Part shown: positions 27,937 through 36,286 of the stretch, piece after piece
Layout of the letters: every line of letters starts with the position of its first letter
Numbering within the stretch: position 1 is the first letter of the stretch
Assembly: GCA_947496465.1 (NCBI GenBank)
Contig: CANMCX010000001.1
Span: 1,135,400-1,199,399, forward strand
From: Marinifilum_A sediminis
Lineage (GTDB): Bacteria; Bacteroidota; Bacteroidia; Bacteroidales; Marinifilaceae
Direction: 5' to 3'
Length of the DNA stretch: 64,000 nucleotides
Made by a program: the position numbers and the translations under genes
The notes under the pieces: generated by a model
What the model saw: the letters and a program-made list of their open reading frames with translations, nothing else
Told to the model about the DNA's origin: nothing
Database searches by the model: none

Positions 27937-30900
27937 TTATTCCCTATATGATTTAAACAACAATTCAAATTTTTGTTGAGTTTCATTTTTCAACTCTGTT
28001 TGTTCTCCCATTTCGGCCAATCCTAAAAGCATTTGAACCACTCTTATTTCTCTTTCCTGCTCTGTGCGGAAACTGCTCCCAAGATTTGGATTCAATGAGA
28101 AGTAATAATCCAACTTATCATGAGATTGCTGAGCCATATCTTTTAGCAAGCTATTTGCCTTTTCTGTTGCTCCCGCACGATAATATTCCTGAATAAAACC
28201 AATTAAACTATTGTCATAAGGAATCTTACTAACTGGCAGCTCTTCCATACATCTATCCAAAATATCAATCGCTTTTTCGCTTTTACCCTCATCGTTTAAC
28301 TGACTTGCCAAACGACTATAGTTAGAACGGAAAGACATGATATTTACAGTTAAAATATGGAATTGATCGATATAAACATCCGGCTCTTTAATTCTACCAA
28401 ACTCAAATTTATTCATGAAATTATCATACAACAAATCACTGTTGATTCTTCCCAATTCCATAGTTTGAGATTTGGTTTTTATTGGAACCAAACGATAGGC
28501 AGCTCCTTCTAACTGGAAATAATCTTCCATTCCTAAAAAGCTACTTACTCCCATTCCTACTGAGAAATAAATTGGTCTCTCCCAATTGTTACTTGCAATT
28601 ATATCATAAACCATCAAGTCGTTCTTATACAAGTAACTTCTTTTGATTTTCCAATCCATTTTGTCAGCAATCAAATGAGCATCCTCAGGGCGAACTGTAC
28701 CATTGTCAACTACTTTTGCCGAATCAACAGGTAAGTAAACATTTCTTCCAGGGAAGAAATCCAATTTTTTACCACTCTGCATTTCTACCCTCGACTTTTC
28801 AGAATCACTTGCCACAACAGCAATCATATCGCTTAGCTTTTGTGGATCCTTAAATCGTTCGATTATAGGAATCTGATCTCTTACGCCTGGTTCAACCTTT
28901 TCCTGTGCTACACTCATTGCTAATGGTGCCGATTCATAGGCTTTCGATCTCATTTGGTTGATGTACCAATCACCTGCCAAAAGACTCAAATTCACAATAC
29001 GAATATCACGTCGGATTCCTTCTACTTCCTGCGCATACCACAATGGAAAAGTATCGTTATCACCATAGGTAAACAAGATGGCATTTGGTGCACATGAGTT
29101 CAGGTAATTCTTTGCATAAGCCAAAGTTGCATAACGTCCCGAACGATCGTGATCATCCCAGTTTTGCTGAGCCATTAATCCTGGAACTGCCACCAAACAA
29201 AGTCCAGTAACCAAGCTTGCAGTTACCACTTCAGGCATGTGCTTTTTAAGCGTTTGATACAATGCCATCACACCCAACCCAATCCAAATGGTAAAGGCAT
29301 AAAACGAACCAGCATAAGCATAATCACGCTCACGCGGCTGATATGGATATTGATTCAGGTAAACAACAATTGCCAATCCTGTAAACAGGAACAAAAGCAT
29401 TACCACTGTAAAATCCAGTTTGCCTTTTTTACCAGATCTAAATTGATAGATCAATCCTATTAATCCCAACAAAAATGGAAGGAAGTAATAGGTATTTCTC
29501 GATTTCTTATTTTTTAATTCAGGATACAATTTGTCCTGATTTCCAACCTTAGCATTATCGAGAACATCAAAACCAGAAATCCAGTTCCCATGCAAAATGC
29601 CTCCATGTCCTTGAATATCGTTCTGACGACCAACAAAATTCCACATGAAATATCGCCAATACATCCATCCAACTTGATATTTAAAGAAGAATTTTAAATT
29701 GGAACCAAAACTAGGTTTGTATGCAACCTCTCCATTACCTAACGTTATCGGATTGTCTTTTTTCACATCTCCCCAAAACTCGTACTGTTGCACATGATTT
29801 CCACGCGAGCTATACATACGTGGGAAAATGGTTTCGAATCGGGAATCGAACTTATATTGCTGTTTTCTCGAAGCAATTACATATTTATCTTTTCCTTTTT
29901 TATCTTTCTTCTGAATATAATTTGGTTTGGTTTCAACCAAATCAATAGCTGGAGCATTAAAATATTCTCCATACATCAATGGTCTATCACCATATTGTTC
30001 TCTATTTAAATAGGACAACAGAGCAAAAACATTATCCGGATTGTTCTCATCCATAGGTGGATTTGCCGAAGAACGAATCACGATCATAGCAAAAGAAGAA
30101 TAACCAATTACAATCACCATAAAGGCGGTAATAACAGTATTCAAAATCACCATGTTCTTTTTAAGAGTATAATTGATTGCCCATATCACGCCCGATATCA
30201 CCAATACTGCATAAATCATTACACCTGTATTATATGGCAAACCAAAACCATTCACAAACATCAATTCAAACCATGATGCTATTTTTATCACACCTGGAAT
30301 TACTCCGTACATGATAACACCTAATATGGCAACCGAAAGGAGTGCCGCTCCAATAATTCCATTTCGGGTTGGTTCGTATTTTTTAAAGTAGTACACAAAT
30401 ACAATTGCTGGAATTGCCAATAAGTTTAACAAGTGAACCCCAATTGATAATCCCATTAGGTAAGCAATCAGTATAATCCAACGGTTGGCATGTTTCTCAT
30501 CAGCTACATTCTCCCATTTAAGGATAGCCCAAAAAACCACTGCTGTAAACAAGGATGAAGATGCATAAACCTCTCCCTCAACTGCCGAGAACCAGAAAGT
30601 ATCCGAAAAAGTATACGCCAAGGCACCTACCATACCGGTTCCCATAATAGCAAATAAATTTCCTTTGGATAGTTCTTCTCCATTCCCAATCATTTTCTTC
30701 GCCAAATGCGTAATGGTCCAGAATAAAAACAGAATGGTAAAAGCCGAAGCCATCCCCGACATCACATTCACCATTAGTGCTGCTTGTGATGGACTAGGAG
30801 CAAATAAGGCAAAAAAGCGTGCCATAATCATGAACAAAGGTGCTCCTGGTGGGTGACCAACTTCCAATCCGTAAGCTGTAGTAATAAATTCACCACAATC

Positions 30901-31005
30901 CCATAAACTGGTAGTAGGTTCTATTGTCAACAAGTATGTAATGGCTGCGATAAGAAAAGCTACCCAGCCTAACACATTATTAACCAAATTGTAATTCGAC
31001 TTCAT
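27937..31005 (-). CDS. DUF2723 multi-pass membrane protein (copy 2)
   Basis: 1,022 residues, collinear with the neighbouring copy over its whole length (EPTTSLWDCGEFITTAYGLEVGHPPGAP, QPRERDYAYAGSFYAFTIWIG, MAQQNWDDHDRSGRY). The C-terminal third has diverged most. The membrane layout matches GT-C glycosyltransferases, but no activity is shown. Because a terminator separates the copies, each probably has its own promoter, although the deacetylase is coupled only to copy 1. Confidence 0.88.
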   Translation of the reverse strand: MKSNYNLVNNVLGWVAFLIAAITYLLTIEPTTSLWDCGEFITTAYGLEVGHPPGAPLFMIMARFFALFAPSPSQAALMVNVMSGMASAFTILFLFWTITHLAKKMIGNGEELSKGNLFAIMGTGMVGALAYTFSDTFWFSAVEGEVYASSSLFTAVVFWAILKWENVADEKHANRWIILIAYLMGLSIGVHLLNLLAIPAIVFVYYFKKYEPTRNGIIGAALLSVAILGVIMYGVIPGVIKIASWFELMFVNGFGLPYNTGVMIYAVLVISGVIWAINYTLKKNMVILNTVITAFMVIVIGYSSFAMIVIRSSANPPMDENNPDNVFALLSYLNREQYGDRPLMYGEYFNAPAIDLVETKPNYIQKKDKKGKDKYVIASRKQQYKFDSRFETIFPRMYSSRGNHVQQYEFWGDVKKDNPITLGNGEVAYKPSFGSNLKFFFKYQVGWMYWRYFMWNFVGRQNDIQGHGGILHGNWISGFDVLDNAKVGNQDKLYPELKNKKSRNTYYFLPFLLGLIGLIYQFRSGKKGKLDFTVVMLLFLFTGLAIVVYLNQYPYQPRERDYAYAGSFYAFTIWIGLGVMALYQTLKKHMPEVVTASLVTGLCLVAVPGLMAQQNWDDHDRSGRYATLAYAKNYLNSCAPNAILFTYGDNDTFPLWYAQEVEGIRRDIRIVNLSLLAGDWYINQMRSKAYESAPLAMSVAQEKVEPGVRDQIPIIERFKDPQKLSDMIAVVASDSEKSRVEMQSGKKLDFFPGRNVYLPVDSAKVVDNGTVRPEDAHLIADKMDWKIKRSYLYKNDLMVYDIIASNNWERPIYFSVGMGVSSFLGMEDYFQLEGAAYRLVPIKTKSQTMELGRINSDLLYDNFMNKFEFGRIKEPDVYIDQFHILTVNIMSFRSNYSRLASQLNDEGKSEKAIDILDRCMEELPVSKIPYDNSLIGFIQEYYRAGATEKANSLLKDMAQQSHDKLDYYFSLNPNLGSSFRTEQEREIRVVQMLLGLAEMGEQTELKNETQQKFELLFKSYRE

Positions 31006-31115
31006 CTTGTGTGTATTTTTTGTTTTGTATTGATTCTAAGCAAAAATAATTGGAACGAAAATAGTCAATTTTCAGTGTATACCTCGAATTACTTTAGAAT
31101 ATTTTGAACTTTTTG

Positions 31116-31146
31116 TTTGCGGAAAAAAAATAATTATTACATTTGC
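31116..31146 (+). promoter_or_regulatory. Promoter of tRNA-Gln copy 1
   Basis: TTTG (31116-31119), 18 bases, then TACATTTGC (31138-31146): a full match to the Bacteroidota TTTG-N(about 19)-TAnnTTTG consensus, 29 bases before the tRNA. Confidence 0.8.
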
Positions 31147-31175
31147 AGAGTCTTTGCGAAAAGGCACATTATGAT

Positions 31176-31246
31176 TGACCTATGGTGTAATGGTAACACA
31201 CCTGGTTTTGGTCCAGGCATTTAAGGTTCGAGTCCTTATAGGTCAA
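31176..31246 (+). tRNA. tRNA-Gln (TTG anticodon), copy 1
   Basis: A 71-nt cloverleaf. Acceptor TGACCTA / TAGGTCA, anticodon stem CCTGG / CCAGG with loop TTTTGGT (anticodon TTG), T loop TTCGAGT, discriminator A. The U1:A72 pair is typical of glutamine tRNA. Confidence 0.96.
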
Positions 31247-31249
31247 CAA

Positions 31250-31283
31250 AAAAAGCTTCGAAATTTATTTCGGAGCTTTTTTT
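31250..31283 (+). terminator. Terminator after tRNA-Gln copy 1
   Basis: AAGCTTCGAAA / TTTCGGAGCTT stem with a TTTA loop and a T run. Confidence 0.8.
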
Positions 31284-31342
31284 ATTTGATTTATGTTGAT
31301 CTGAATTTACAATACGTGCAATTACTTAATTTACAACCTTAA

Positions 31343-31384
31343 CACCCCTCTCCCTGTCGGGATCTCCCCTAAAAAAGGGAGAAA
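31343..31384. repeat. Fragment of a dispersed GGGAG/CTCCC palindromic repeat
   Basis: CCCCTCTCCCTGTCGGGATC followed by TCTCCCCT-AAAAAA-GGGAGAA. It resembles half of the larger palindromic element at 33470-33602. Confidence 0.5.
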
Positions 31385-31390
31385 ACTAAT

Positions 31391-31427
31391 TGTGACTTGA
31401 GGCTTGATACTTGAAGCTTGTCACTTC
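31391..31427. repeat. Short degenerate ACTTGA/GCTTGA repeats
   Basis: Consecutive ACTTGAG, GCTTGAT, ACTTGAA, GCTTGTC units, bounded by an inverted GTGAC / GTCAC pair. The same kind of tract occurs at 32499-32573. Confidence 0.5.
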
Positions 31428-31789
31428 TCTAATTTCGAAAATCGAAAACTCCCAGCTATTCCCTGATTGTCTAAACTGTCACCTTCAATGGTAGTTTCAT
31501 TAATCAACATCCCATCCCAGGAATCCAATTCGTATCGGATATCGTAATCCGCATGTATAATATCGTACTCCGTAGCTTTAATTTTTATTCTATTTTTTAT
31601 TATTTCCCCTTCAATCACTTCTTGTATCATAAATGTCTCTGATGAGTCAACATTTTCTGAAAAAATGATTTTTCCGCTCAATTTCTTTCCTTTTTGAACC
31701 AATAAAAGTTCTCCTTGAGCTGTTCCATAGCCGTAATCTTCCTCGTAAATCCACTTCCCGGTTAAAGATTCTATTTTTTTTTCTTCCAT
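31421..31789 (-). CDS. Small beta-rich protein of unknown function
   Basis: 122 residues from the ATG at 31789 (MEEKKIESLTGKW). That start is preferred because GAGGAGAG sits just upstream as a Shine-Dalgarno-like site; a longer frame from 31846 is possible. The sequence [30 protein letters not shown] has the alternating pattern of small lipocalin-like or meander beta-barrels, continued by repeated acidic beta strands (EVIEGEI, ETTIEGD). No catalytic motif or signal peptide is seen. It sits between two identical tRNA-Gln genes, on the opposite strand. I do not recognise the family. Confidence 0.6.
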   Translation of the reverse strand: MEEKKIESLTGKWIYEEDYGYGTAQGELLLVQKGKKLSGKIIFSENVDSSETFMIQEVIEGEIIKNRIKIKATEYDIIHADYDIRYELDSWDGMLINETTIEGDSLDNQGIAGSFRFSKLEK

Positions 31790-31882
31790 CTTCTCTCCTC
31801 TTTCAAATTGACAATCAGAATAATTACCATACCTAAGTAATAACAAAGCAAAAATTCATGCAATATTTTTGCAATTTTTAGT

Positions 31883-31913
31883 TTTGGCTAATAAATATTT
31901 CTACTATATTTGC
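31883..31913 (+). promoter_or_regulatory. Promoter of tRNA-Gln copy 2
   Basis: TTTG (31883-31886), 18 bases, then TATATTTGC (31905-31913). Box spacing is identical to that of copy 1, although most of the surrounding sequence differs. Confidence 0.8.
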
Positions 31914-31946
31914 AGCGTCTTAGTCGAAAAAACGACTGTAAAGTAT

Positions 31947-32017
31947 TGACCTATGGTGTAATGGTAACACACCTGGTTTTGGTCCAGGCATTTAAGGTTC
32001 GAGTCCTTATAGGTCAA
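31947..32017 (+). tRNA. tRNA-Gln (TTG anticodon), copy 2
   Basis: Sequence identical to the first copy over all 71 nt, including acceptor, TTTTGGT anticodon loop and discriminator. Confidence 0.96.
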
Positions 32018-32018
32018 C

Positions 32019-32050
32019 AAAAGCTTCTGATTTTTATCAGGAGCTTTTTT
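32019..32050 (+). terminator. Terminator after tRNA-Gln copy 2
   Basis: AAAGCTTCTGAT / ATCAGGAGCTTT stem and T run; it touches the end of the convergent acylphosphatase gene. Confidence 0.8.
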
Positions 32051-32321
32051 ACTTTATATCAAATCCTATATAACCTGTAACCGGTAAATTCTGGATCTTT
32101 ATTTCTCCTACTCTTGCCCAATCAGGACCTTTATCACACCACTCACAAAACAAATCAACAGCCAAAGCATCACCTTCTGCTTCCACATAAACAGTGCCGT
32201 CCGCTTTATTCTGCACAAAACCTCTCACTCCAAAACGCTGAGCCGCCTTTCGGGTATGGTACCGAAATCCTACTCCCTGCACCTTCCCATGTACTTGTAT
32301 ACTTACAGATTTCTCAGTCAT
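32049..32321 (-). CDS. acyP: Acylphosphatase
   Basis: Hydrolyses acyl phosphates; a small cytoplasmic ferredoxin-fold enzyme. From the ATG at 32321 (MTEKSVSIQV) it is 90 residues, the family size; an upstream start would add 12 residues outside the fold. The phosphate-binding loop is GKVQGVGFRYHTR with catalytic Arg20. The second catalytic residue is Asn38 in GFVQNKADGTV. The central VYVEAEGDALAVDLFCEWC strand-helix is typical. Confidence 0.93.
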   Translation of the reverse strand: MTEKSVSIQVHGKVQGVGFRYHTRKAAQRFGVRGFVQNKADGTVYVEAEGDALAVDLFCEWCDKGPDWARVGEIKIQNLPVTGYIGFDIK

Positions 32322-32431
32322 TTTGTTTTGATTTTTCACAATATAGGAAATAAACAATGATGAACTGAGAATTATAAATTAGTAATTTCAAAAATAATGA
32401 GTTTAAAACTTGATATTTTAAGCATGCTCCT

Positions 32432-32573
32432 TGCTAAGCCGCCAGCTAAAACTGGCAAAAAATGATATACCATACACTTGTGTTTGGGATTTGGTTTTTG
32501 GGATTTTGTACTTGAGACTTGGAGCTTGTAATTTTTTCACATCAAACTTTATACTTTTTACTTTGAACTTGAT
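32432..32573. repeat. Hairpin plus degenerate ACTTG-type repeats in an intergenic stretch
   Basis: GCCAG-CTAAAA-CTGGC hairpin (about 32440-32457), then TTTGGGATTTGG / TTTTGGGATTTT near-repeats, then ACTTGAGACTTGGAGCTTGTA and TACTTTTTACTTTGAACTTG. The ACTTG units recur from 31391-31427. Confidence 0.5.
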
Positions 32574-32585
32574 TATTTTTGCCTC

Positions 32586-33464
32586 ATGATCAACTACCAC
32601 GAACCATTATTTCGTCCGCCAAGCGAGGCGTATTCATTTATACTTCAGGTTACACTCGGATGTGCCTGGAACAAATGTGCTTTTTGCGAAATGTACAGCA
32701 GCAAGCAATTCAAAGTGCGAAGCGAGGAAGATATTTTTGCAGATATCGATTCCATGGAAGCCTATGGCGAACAATATCGTAAAATATTCCTTGCCGATGG
32801 AAATGCTATGGTTCTTTCTTTCGATAAACTATCGCGAATATTGGATAAGCTGAAAGATACTTTTCCAAAAATGACTCGTATTTCGGCTTATGCCCTACCC
32901 AAAGATATTGCCGCAAAAAGCGACGAAGAACTAAAAGCTCTTGCCGATAAAGGTCTTAAATTGTTGTATGTGGGGATAGAATCGGGTGACGATGAATTAC
33001 TACAACGCATTAATAAAGGTGAAAATTTTGAAAGTACATCACACGCCTTACAACGTGCCCGAAAAGCAGGCATTAAACTTTCGGTGATGATATTAAATGG
33101 ATTGGGCGGCAAAAACTACTCCCAACAACATGCCATCAATTCTGCCAAAGTGGTAAACGAAATACAACCCGAATTTCTATCAACCCTTGTATTGAGCTAC
33201 CCTTATGGCGAAGAACATTTCATGAAAAAATTCGATGGCGAATTCATTCCACTCAATACCATCGAACTGATTGCCGAAATGAAAGTCTTTATCGAAACAC
33301 TGGAACTAAACCAATCCGTGTTCCGCAGCGATCATGCTTCCAACTACCTTATACTTCGTGGCAACTTCCCACGCGATAAAGAGGAAATGCTTTCTCGTAT
33401 TAATGGAGTTTTAGATGATCCGGCAAATGCAAAGCTACGACCGGAGTGGATGAGGGGGTTGTAA
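32586..33464 (+). CDS. Radical SAM family protein with CX4CX2C cluster motif
   Basis: 292 residues. The iron-sulfur site is TLGCAWNKCAFCEMY (Cys26, Cys31, Cys34): CX4CX2C rather than the classical CX3CX2C. It sits after FRPPSEAYSFILQV, an N-terminus shared by a known but uncharacterised radical SAM subfamily. FLADGNAMVLS and LLYVGIESGDDELLQRINKG (SAM-binding GIESG) support the fold. There is no C-terminal extension such as a TRAM or B12 domain. The substrate is unknown. The gene appears more GC-rich than its neighbours. Confidence 0.85.
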   Translation: MINYHEPLFRPPSEAYSFILQVTLGCAWNKCAFCEMYSSKQFKVRSEEDIFADIDSMEAYGEQYRKIFLADGNAMVLSFDKLSRILDKLKDTFPKMTRISAYALPKDIAAKSDEELKALADKGLKLLYVGIESGDDELLQRINKGENFESTSHALQRARKAGIKLSVMILNGLGGKNYSQQHAINSAKVVNEIQPEFLSTLVLSYPYGEEHFMKKFDGEFIPLNTIELIAEMKVFIETLELNQSVFRSDHASNYLILRGNFPRDKEEMLSRINGVLDDPANAKLRPEWMRGL

Positions 33465-33469
33465 GATTA

Positions 33470-33602
33470 AAAACCTCACCCTATCCCTCTCCTCAAGGAG
33501 AGGTGAACACCATACTGCCAAATATCTTACAAACAATATTCTTTCTGTAAAAATTCCCCTTCTCATTCAGGAGAAGGGGCTAGGGGATGAGGTGTTTTTT
33601 TT
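33470..33602. repeat. About 130-bp palindromic (REP/MITE-like) intergenic element
   Basis: Outer arms AACCTCACCCTATCCC and GGGGATGAGGTG pair imperfectly. Inside lie two perfect hairpins: CCTCTCC-TCAA-GGAGAGG (33486-33503) and CCCCTTCTC-ATTCAG-GAGAAGGGG (33556-33579). It fills the gap between the radical SAM gene and the next operon. A related fragment lies at 31343-31384. No ORF. Confidence 0.7.
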
Positions 33603-33784
33603 TCATAAAATTTATCCTATCGCCTTTCCCAACAATTCCGCCTCTTCCCTTCATCACAAAGCACAATTAAAGATAAGTTCCTCTTATTTATCGCTTTGAT
33701 TATTATTTTGCTTTTCATAAATTCGAATTCCAAATAAAATCCAACAACTCCTACTTAGAGATTGAACTTACATTAAAGTAACTT

Positions 33785-34207
33785 ATGAAGAATAAAATCT
33801 TAGATACGTTTAATTGGCTTATTTTAATCACCATAATTGGTTTACTTCAAGTTTGGGGTATTATCTTTTACAGATATTTATTTGGCGAAGAAATTCAATT
33901 TCATAAATTAATGTTAGAAGGATATTTTTTATTTTTCTCAATAACACTTCTAGCTTCCTTTATTCTTGATAAAGAAATGTATCAAAACAAATTCCTAAAA
34001 ACACGGCATGCTATCTTATTTATAATCTACCCACTTATTATAATTATCTTGTGTGTTGCTTTGCACCTAATCTGTAAGTACCCATTAGGATCTGTAAAAA
34101 ACGAGAGGATTGAACAATTTCACTACACATTATATACCATGACACTCATTTTTGCCATCACTTTCAGATTTTCCAATTTTAAAATAAAATCAAATGAATT
34201 ATCTTGA
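33785..34207 (+). CDS. Small four-helix membrane protein, partner of the NACHT-like gene
   Basis: 140 residues with four hydrophobic helices (about 9-33, 44-61, 76-99, 115-132) and short polar loops. No known domain is recognised. Its 3' end overlaps the start of the NACHT-like gene by 14 bases, so the two are translationally coupled and probably act together. The DNA is visibly more AT-rich than the radical SAM gene before it, which may signal transfer. It could be a membrane effector, or an anchor for the NTPase; neither is shown. Confidence 0.75.
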   Translation: MKNKILDTFNWLILITIIGLLQVWGIIFYRYLFGEEIQFHKLMLEGYFLFFSITLLASFILDKEMYQNKFLKTRHAILFIIYPLIIIILCVALHLICKYPLGSVKNERIEQFHYTLYTMTLIFAITFRFSNFKIKSNELS

Positions 34208-36005
34208 TCAATTTTTACTTCCAGTTCTAGCTGCTTTCACGATACTTTATCTACTGTATTATTTTAAGTATTTTAAGATTAATTCAACAATAAAAGATAA
34301 TATTAATAACTCCCACACAATTACGAACGATTACTACTCTCAGAATGAAATAAAATCATCTACTAATAATTACATATCACTATATCTCTCAAACGATTTA
34401 CCTGATTACACAAAATACTCTAAAAGAAGTTTTTTTTCTAATTTCAAAAGAAAAAATACAAAATTTGAAGGAATTGAATATTTCACTGAACTCTTTAAGG
34501 AAGGATATTCTGAAAACAAATATTTTTTAATACTTGGGAGTGCTGGCATAGGTAAAACAACATTTCTAATAAACCTTTATTCACATTGTAATCAGCAAAT
34601 TGATGGTTTAAACTTGCAAATAATCCCGCTTAGAAGTATAACCATTGAGGAAAAAATTCAAAAAATAAATACTCCTAATAATACAATCCTCATATTAGAT
34701 GGTTTTGATGAATCTCCGAACTCTTCTAACGATGACCTAGTAAAGCTTCTTAATCTTACAAAAGATTTCAAATATGTTTTAATTTCAGCACGTCTTGAAT
34801 TTTTTAGTGATATTGTTAATATGCAATTTCAATCTACAATAAAGAAATACTCTGGAAATAAGGAAAACTATTGCATCAAGAAGCTATATATCTCTCCTTT
34901 CTCAAAAAAGGATGTCAACCAATATCTCAAAAATATTTTTCGTGTTGAGCATAAATATGACCTCATTAAAGTATATCTAAAATTTATATACAGATTTTTA
35001 GGAAATCCTGACATAGTAAATGCAAATAGAATTTTAAACAAGGTTAAATTTGCTTCATTAAGACCACTATTTCTATATTACATTTCAGATATCATCAAAG
35101 ATGATGATTTCTCTTTTAATTATGATTTTGAAATCTACGACGAATTGGTAAGAAAATGGATTCTTCGTGAAAGTTATGATCTAGATAATAAAATCGAGTT
35201 CAAAAAATACTTTATTCAAGTCCTTAATGAAGTAGCTTTTAAAATAACAAATAGTGATAAATCGATTCTTAGCTCTGAGGAAGTAGAATCTATAACCTCA
35301 ATTGATAACTCGAAAATCCATATAATTGCATCAAAAGCAAAAAGTTTATTTATACGAAATAAAGAAAATCAATATTACTTCTTTCACTATTCAATACTTG
35401 ATTACTTTTCAGCGAAAAGATCATTTCATGAAATTAAATCACTTATTCCATATAATTTTTGGATTGATCAAGAGGGTACCTTATTTCATCATCTAAGAAA
35501 TGAAATGTTATTAAAACATATTTTTAATGAAAACTTCATAGTTGAAGGACGAATATCTTATCGTGAAGATGGCAAATTTTCATTGAGAACCTCAGATATT
35601 TCATCTTATAAAGAAGCACTTGAAGTTAAATATTTAGAAATAATAACAAATAAAACAGGAATTAATTTTTTGGCTCTATTTCCCAACTTAAGAGGATTAC
35701 GATACCCAAATATGAAGGAATCTGAATTAAAAATGATCAAACAACTAAATAACCTTTCCTTATTAGACATATCGAATAATACAATTATTACCAATTTGGC
35801 TGAAATAAATAATATTTCAAGTTTAAAAACTCTAAAAATTGATAATTCTGTAAGTAATTTAGCTACACTATCACCACAAAATAATTTAGAAACAATTATA
35901 ATTTCGAAAAATCAATTTTCTAAAAACATAATTTCCTTATTTCCAGAAGGAAAAATCAAAACAATTTCTATTTTTGAAAGTCAAATAAACAAACTTTATT
36001 CTTAA
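34194..36005 (+). CDS. Membrane-anchored NACHT-type STAND NTPase with LRR-like C-terminus
   Basis: 603 residues. One N-terminal membrane helix (about 8-26) and a polar linker come first. Then Walker A GSAGIGKT (115-122), a NACHT-type Walker B LILDGFDES (166-174), a sensor-like KYVLISAR (193-200), and PFSKKDVNQYL (235-245). The winged-helix end YFFHYSILDYFSAKRS (395-410) matches the F-H-x-S-hydrophobic-x-E/D-Y-F-x-A motif of NACHT proteins. Residues about 497-600 form irregular LRR-like repeats (LSLLDISNN, LKTLKIDN, LETIIISKN). The family acts in regulated self-association, and bacterial members include antiphage sensors; that role here is inference. The DNA is AT-rich and the gene overlaps the small membrane protein before it. 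Confidence 0.8.
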   Translation: MNYLDQFLLPVLAAFTILYLLYYFKYFKINSTIKDNINNSHTITNDYYSQNEIKSSTNNYISLYLSNDLPDYTKYSKRSFFSNFKRKNTKFEGIEYFTELFKEGYSENKYFLILGSAGIGKTTFLINLYSHCNQQIDGLNLQIIPLRSITIEEKIQKINTPNNTILILDGFDESPNSSNDDLVKLLNLTKDFKYVLISARLEFFSDIVNMQFQSTIKKYSGNKENYCIKKLYISPFSKKDVNQYLKNIFRVEHKYDLIKVYLKFIYRFLGNPDIVNANRILNKVKFASLRPLFLYYISDIIKDDDFSFNYDFEIYDELVRKWILRESYDLDNKIEFKKYFIQVLNEVAFKITNSDKSILSSEEVESITSIDNSKIHIIASKAKSLFIRNKENQYYFFHYSILDYFSAKRSFHEIKSLIPYNFWIDQEGTLFHHLRNEMLLKHIFNENFIVEGRISYREDGKFSLRTSDISSYKEALEVKYLEIITNKTGINFLALFPNLRGLRYPNMKESELKMIKQLNNLSLLDISNNTIITNLAEINNISSLKTLKIDNSVSNLATLSPQNNLETIIISKNQFSKNIISLFPEGKIKTISIFESQINKLYS

Positions 36006-36045
36006 TGTATTAAATTTTCAAATTATAAAATCATATTTATTGCCT

Positions 36046-36073
36046 ATCCTAACCTCCGAGTTGGGATTTTTCT
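36046..36073 (+). terminator. Possible terminator of the NACHT-like operon
   Basis: ATCCTAAC-CTCCGA-GTTGGGAT hairpin followed by a T-rich tract, about 40 bases after the stop codon. Confidence 0.55.
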
Positions 36074-36149
36074 TCTCCCCTCATCCATTCTGCTGTATCA
36101 CCATATAAATCTTCTCTCCTAACTTAAAACTGCATATCTAGTATCGCCC

Positions 36150-36190
36150 TTGGAGTCGTGAGACCTCCAAACTGCGCTGTGAGATCAGCT
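36150..36190 (-). repeat. Two inverted B-type units flanking the 21-bp array
   Basis: GTGAGACC at 36158-36165 and GTGAGATC at 36179-36186, exactly 21 bases apart, are reverse complements of the GGTCTCAC core found in the downstream array. The first sits in a 21-bp hairpin with arms TTGGAG / CTCCAA (36150-36170). A further hairpin CTGAG-TCGGGAG-CTCAG lies at 36256-36272. Confidence 0.6.
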
Positions 36191-36286
36191 GTTTACTCTC
36201 TCACTCCTTTCATTGGCAAGCTTAACTCTATTCTTGGAAGCTAAAGATCCACCATCTGAGTCGGGAGCTCAGTAAAATGCATTGCA

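Noticed and set aside
32418..32600. A 60-codon minus-strand frame upstream of the radical SAM gene
   Set aside because: It lies in degenerate ACTTG-type repeats and overlaps the start of the radical SAM gene; its product is low-complexity.
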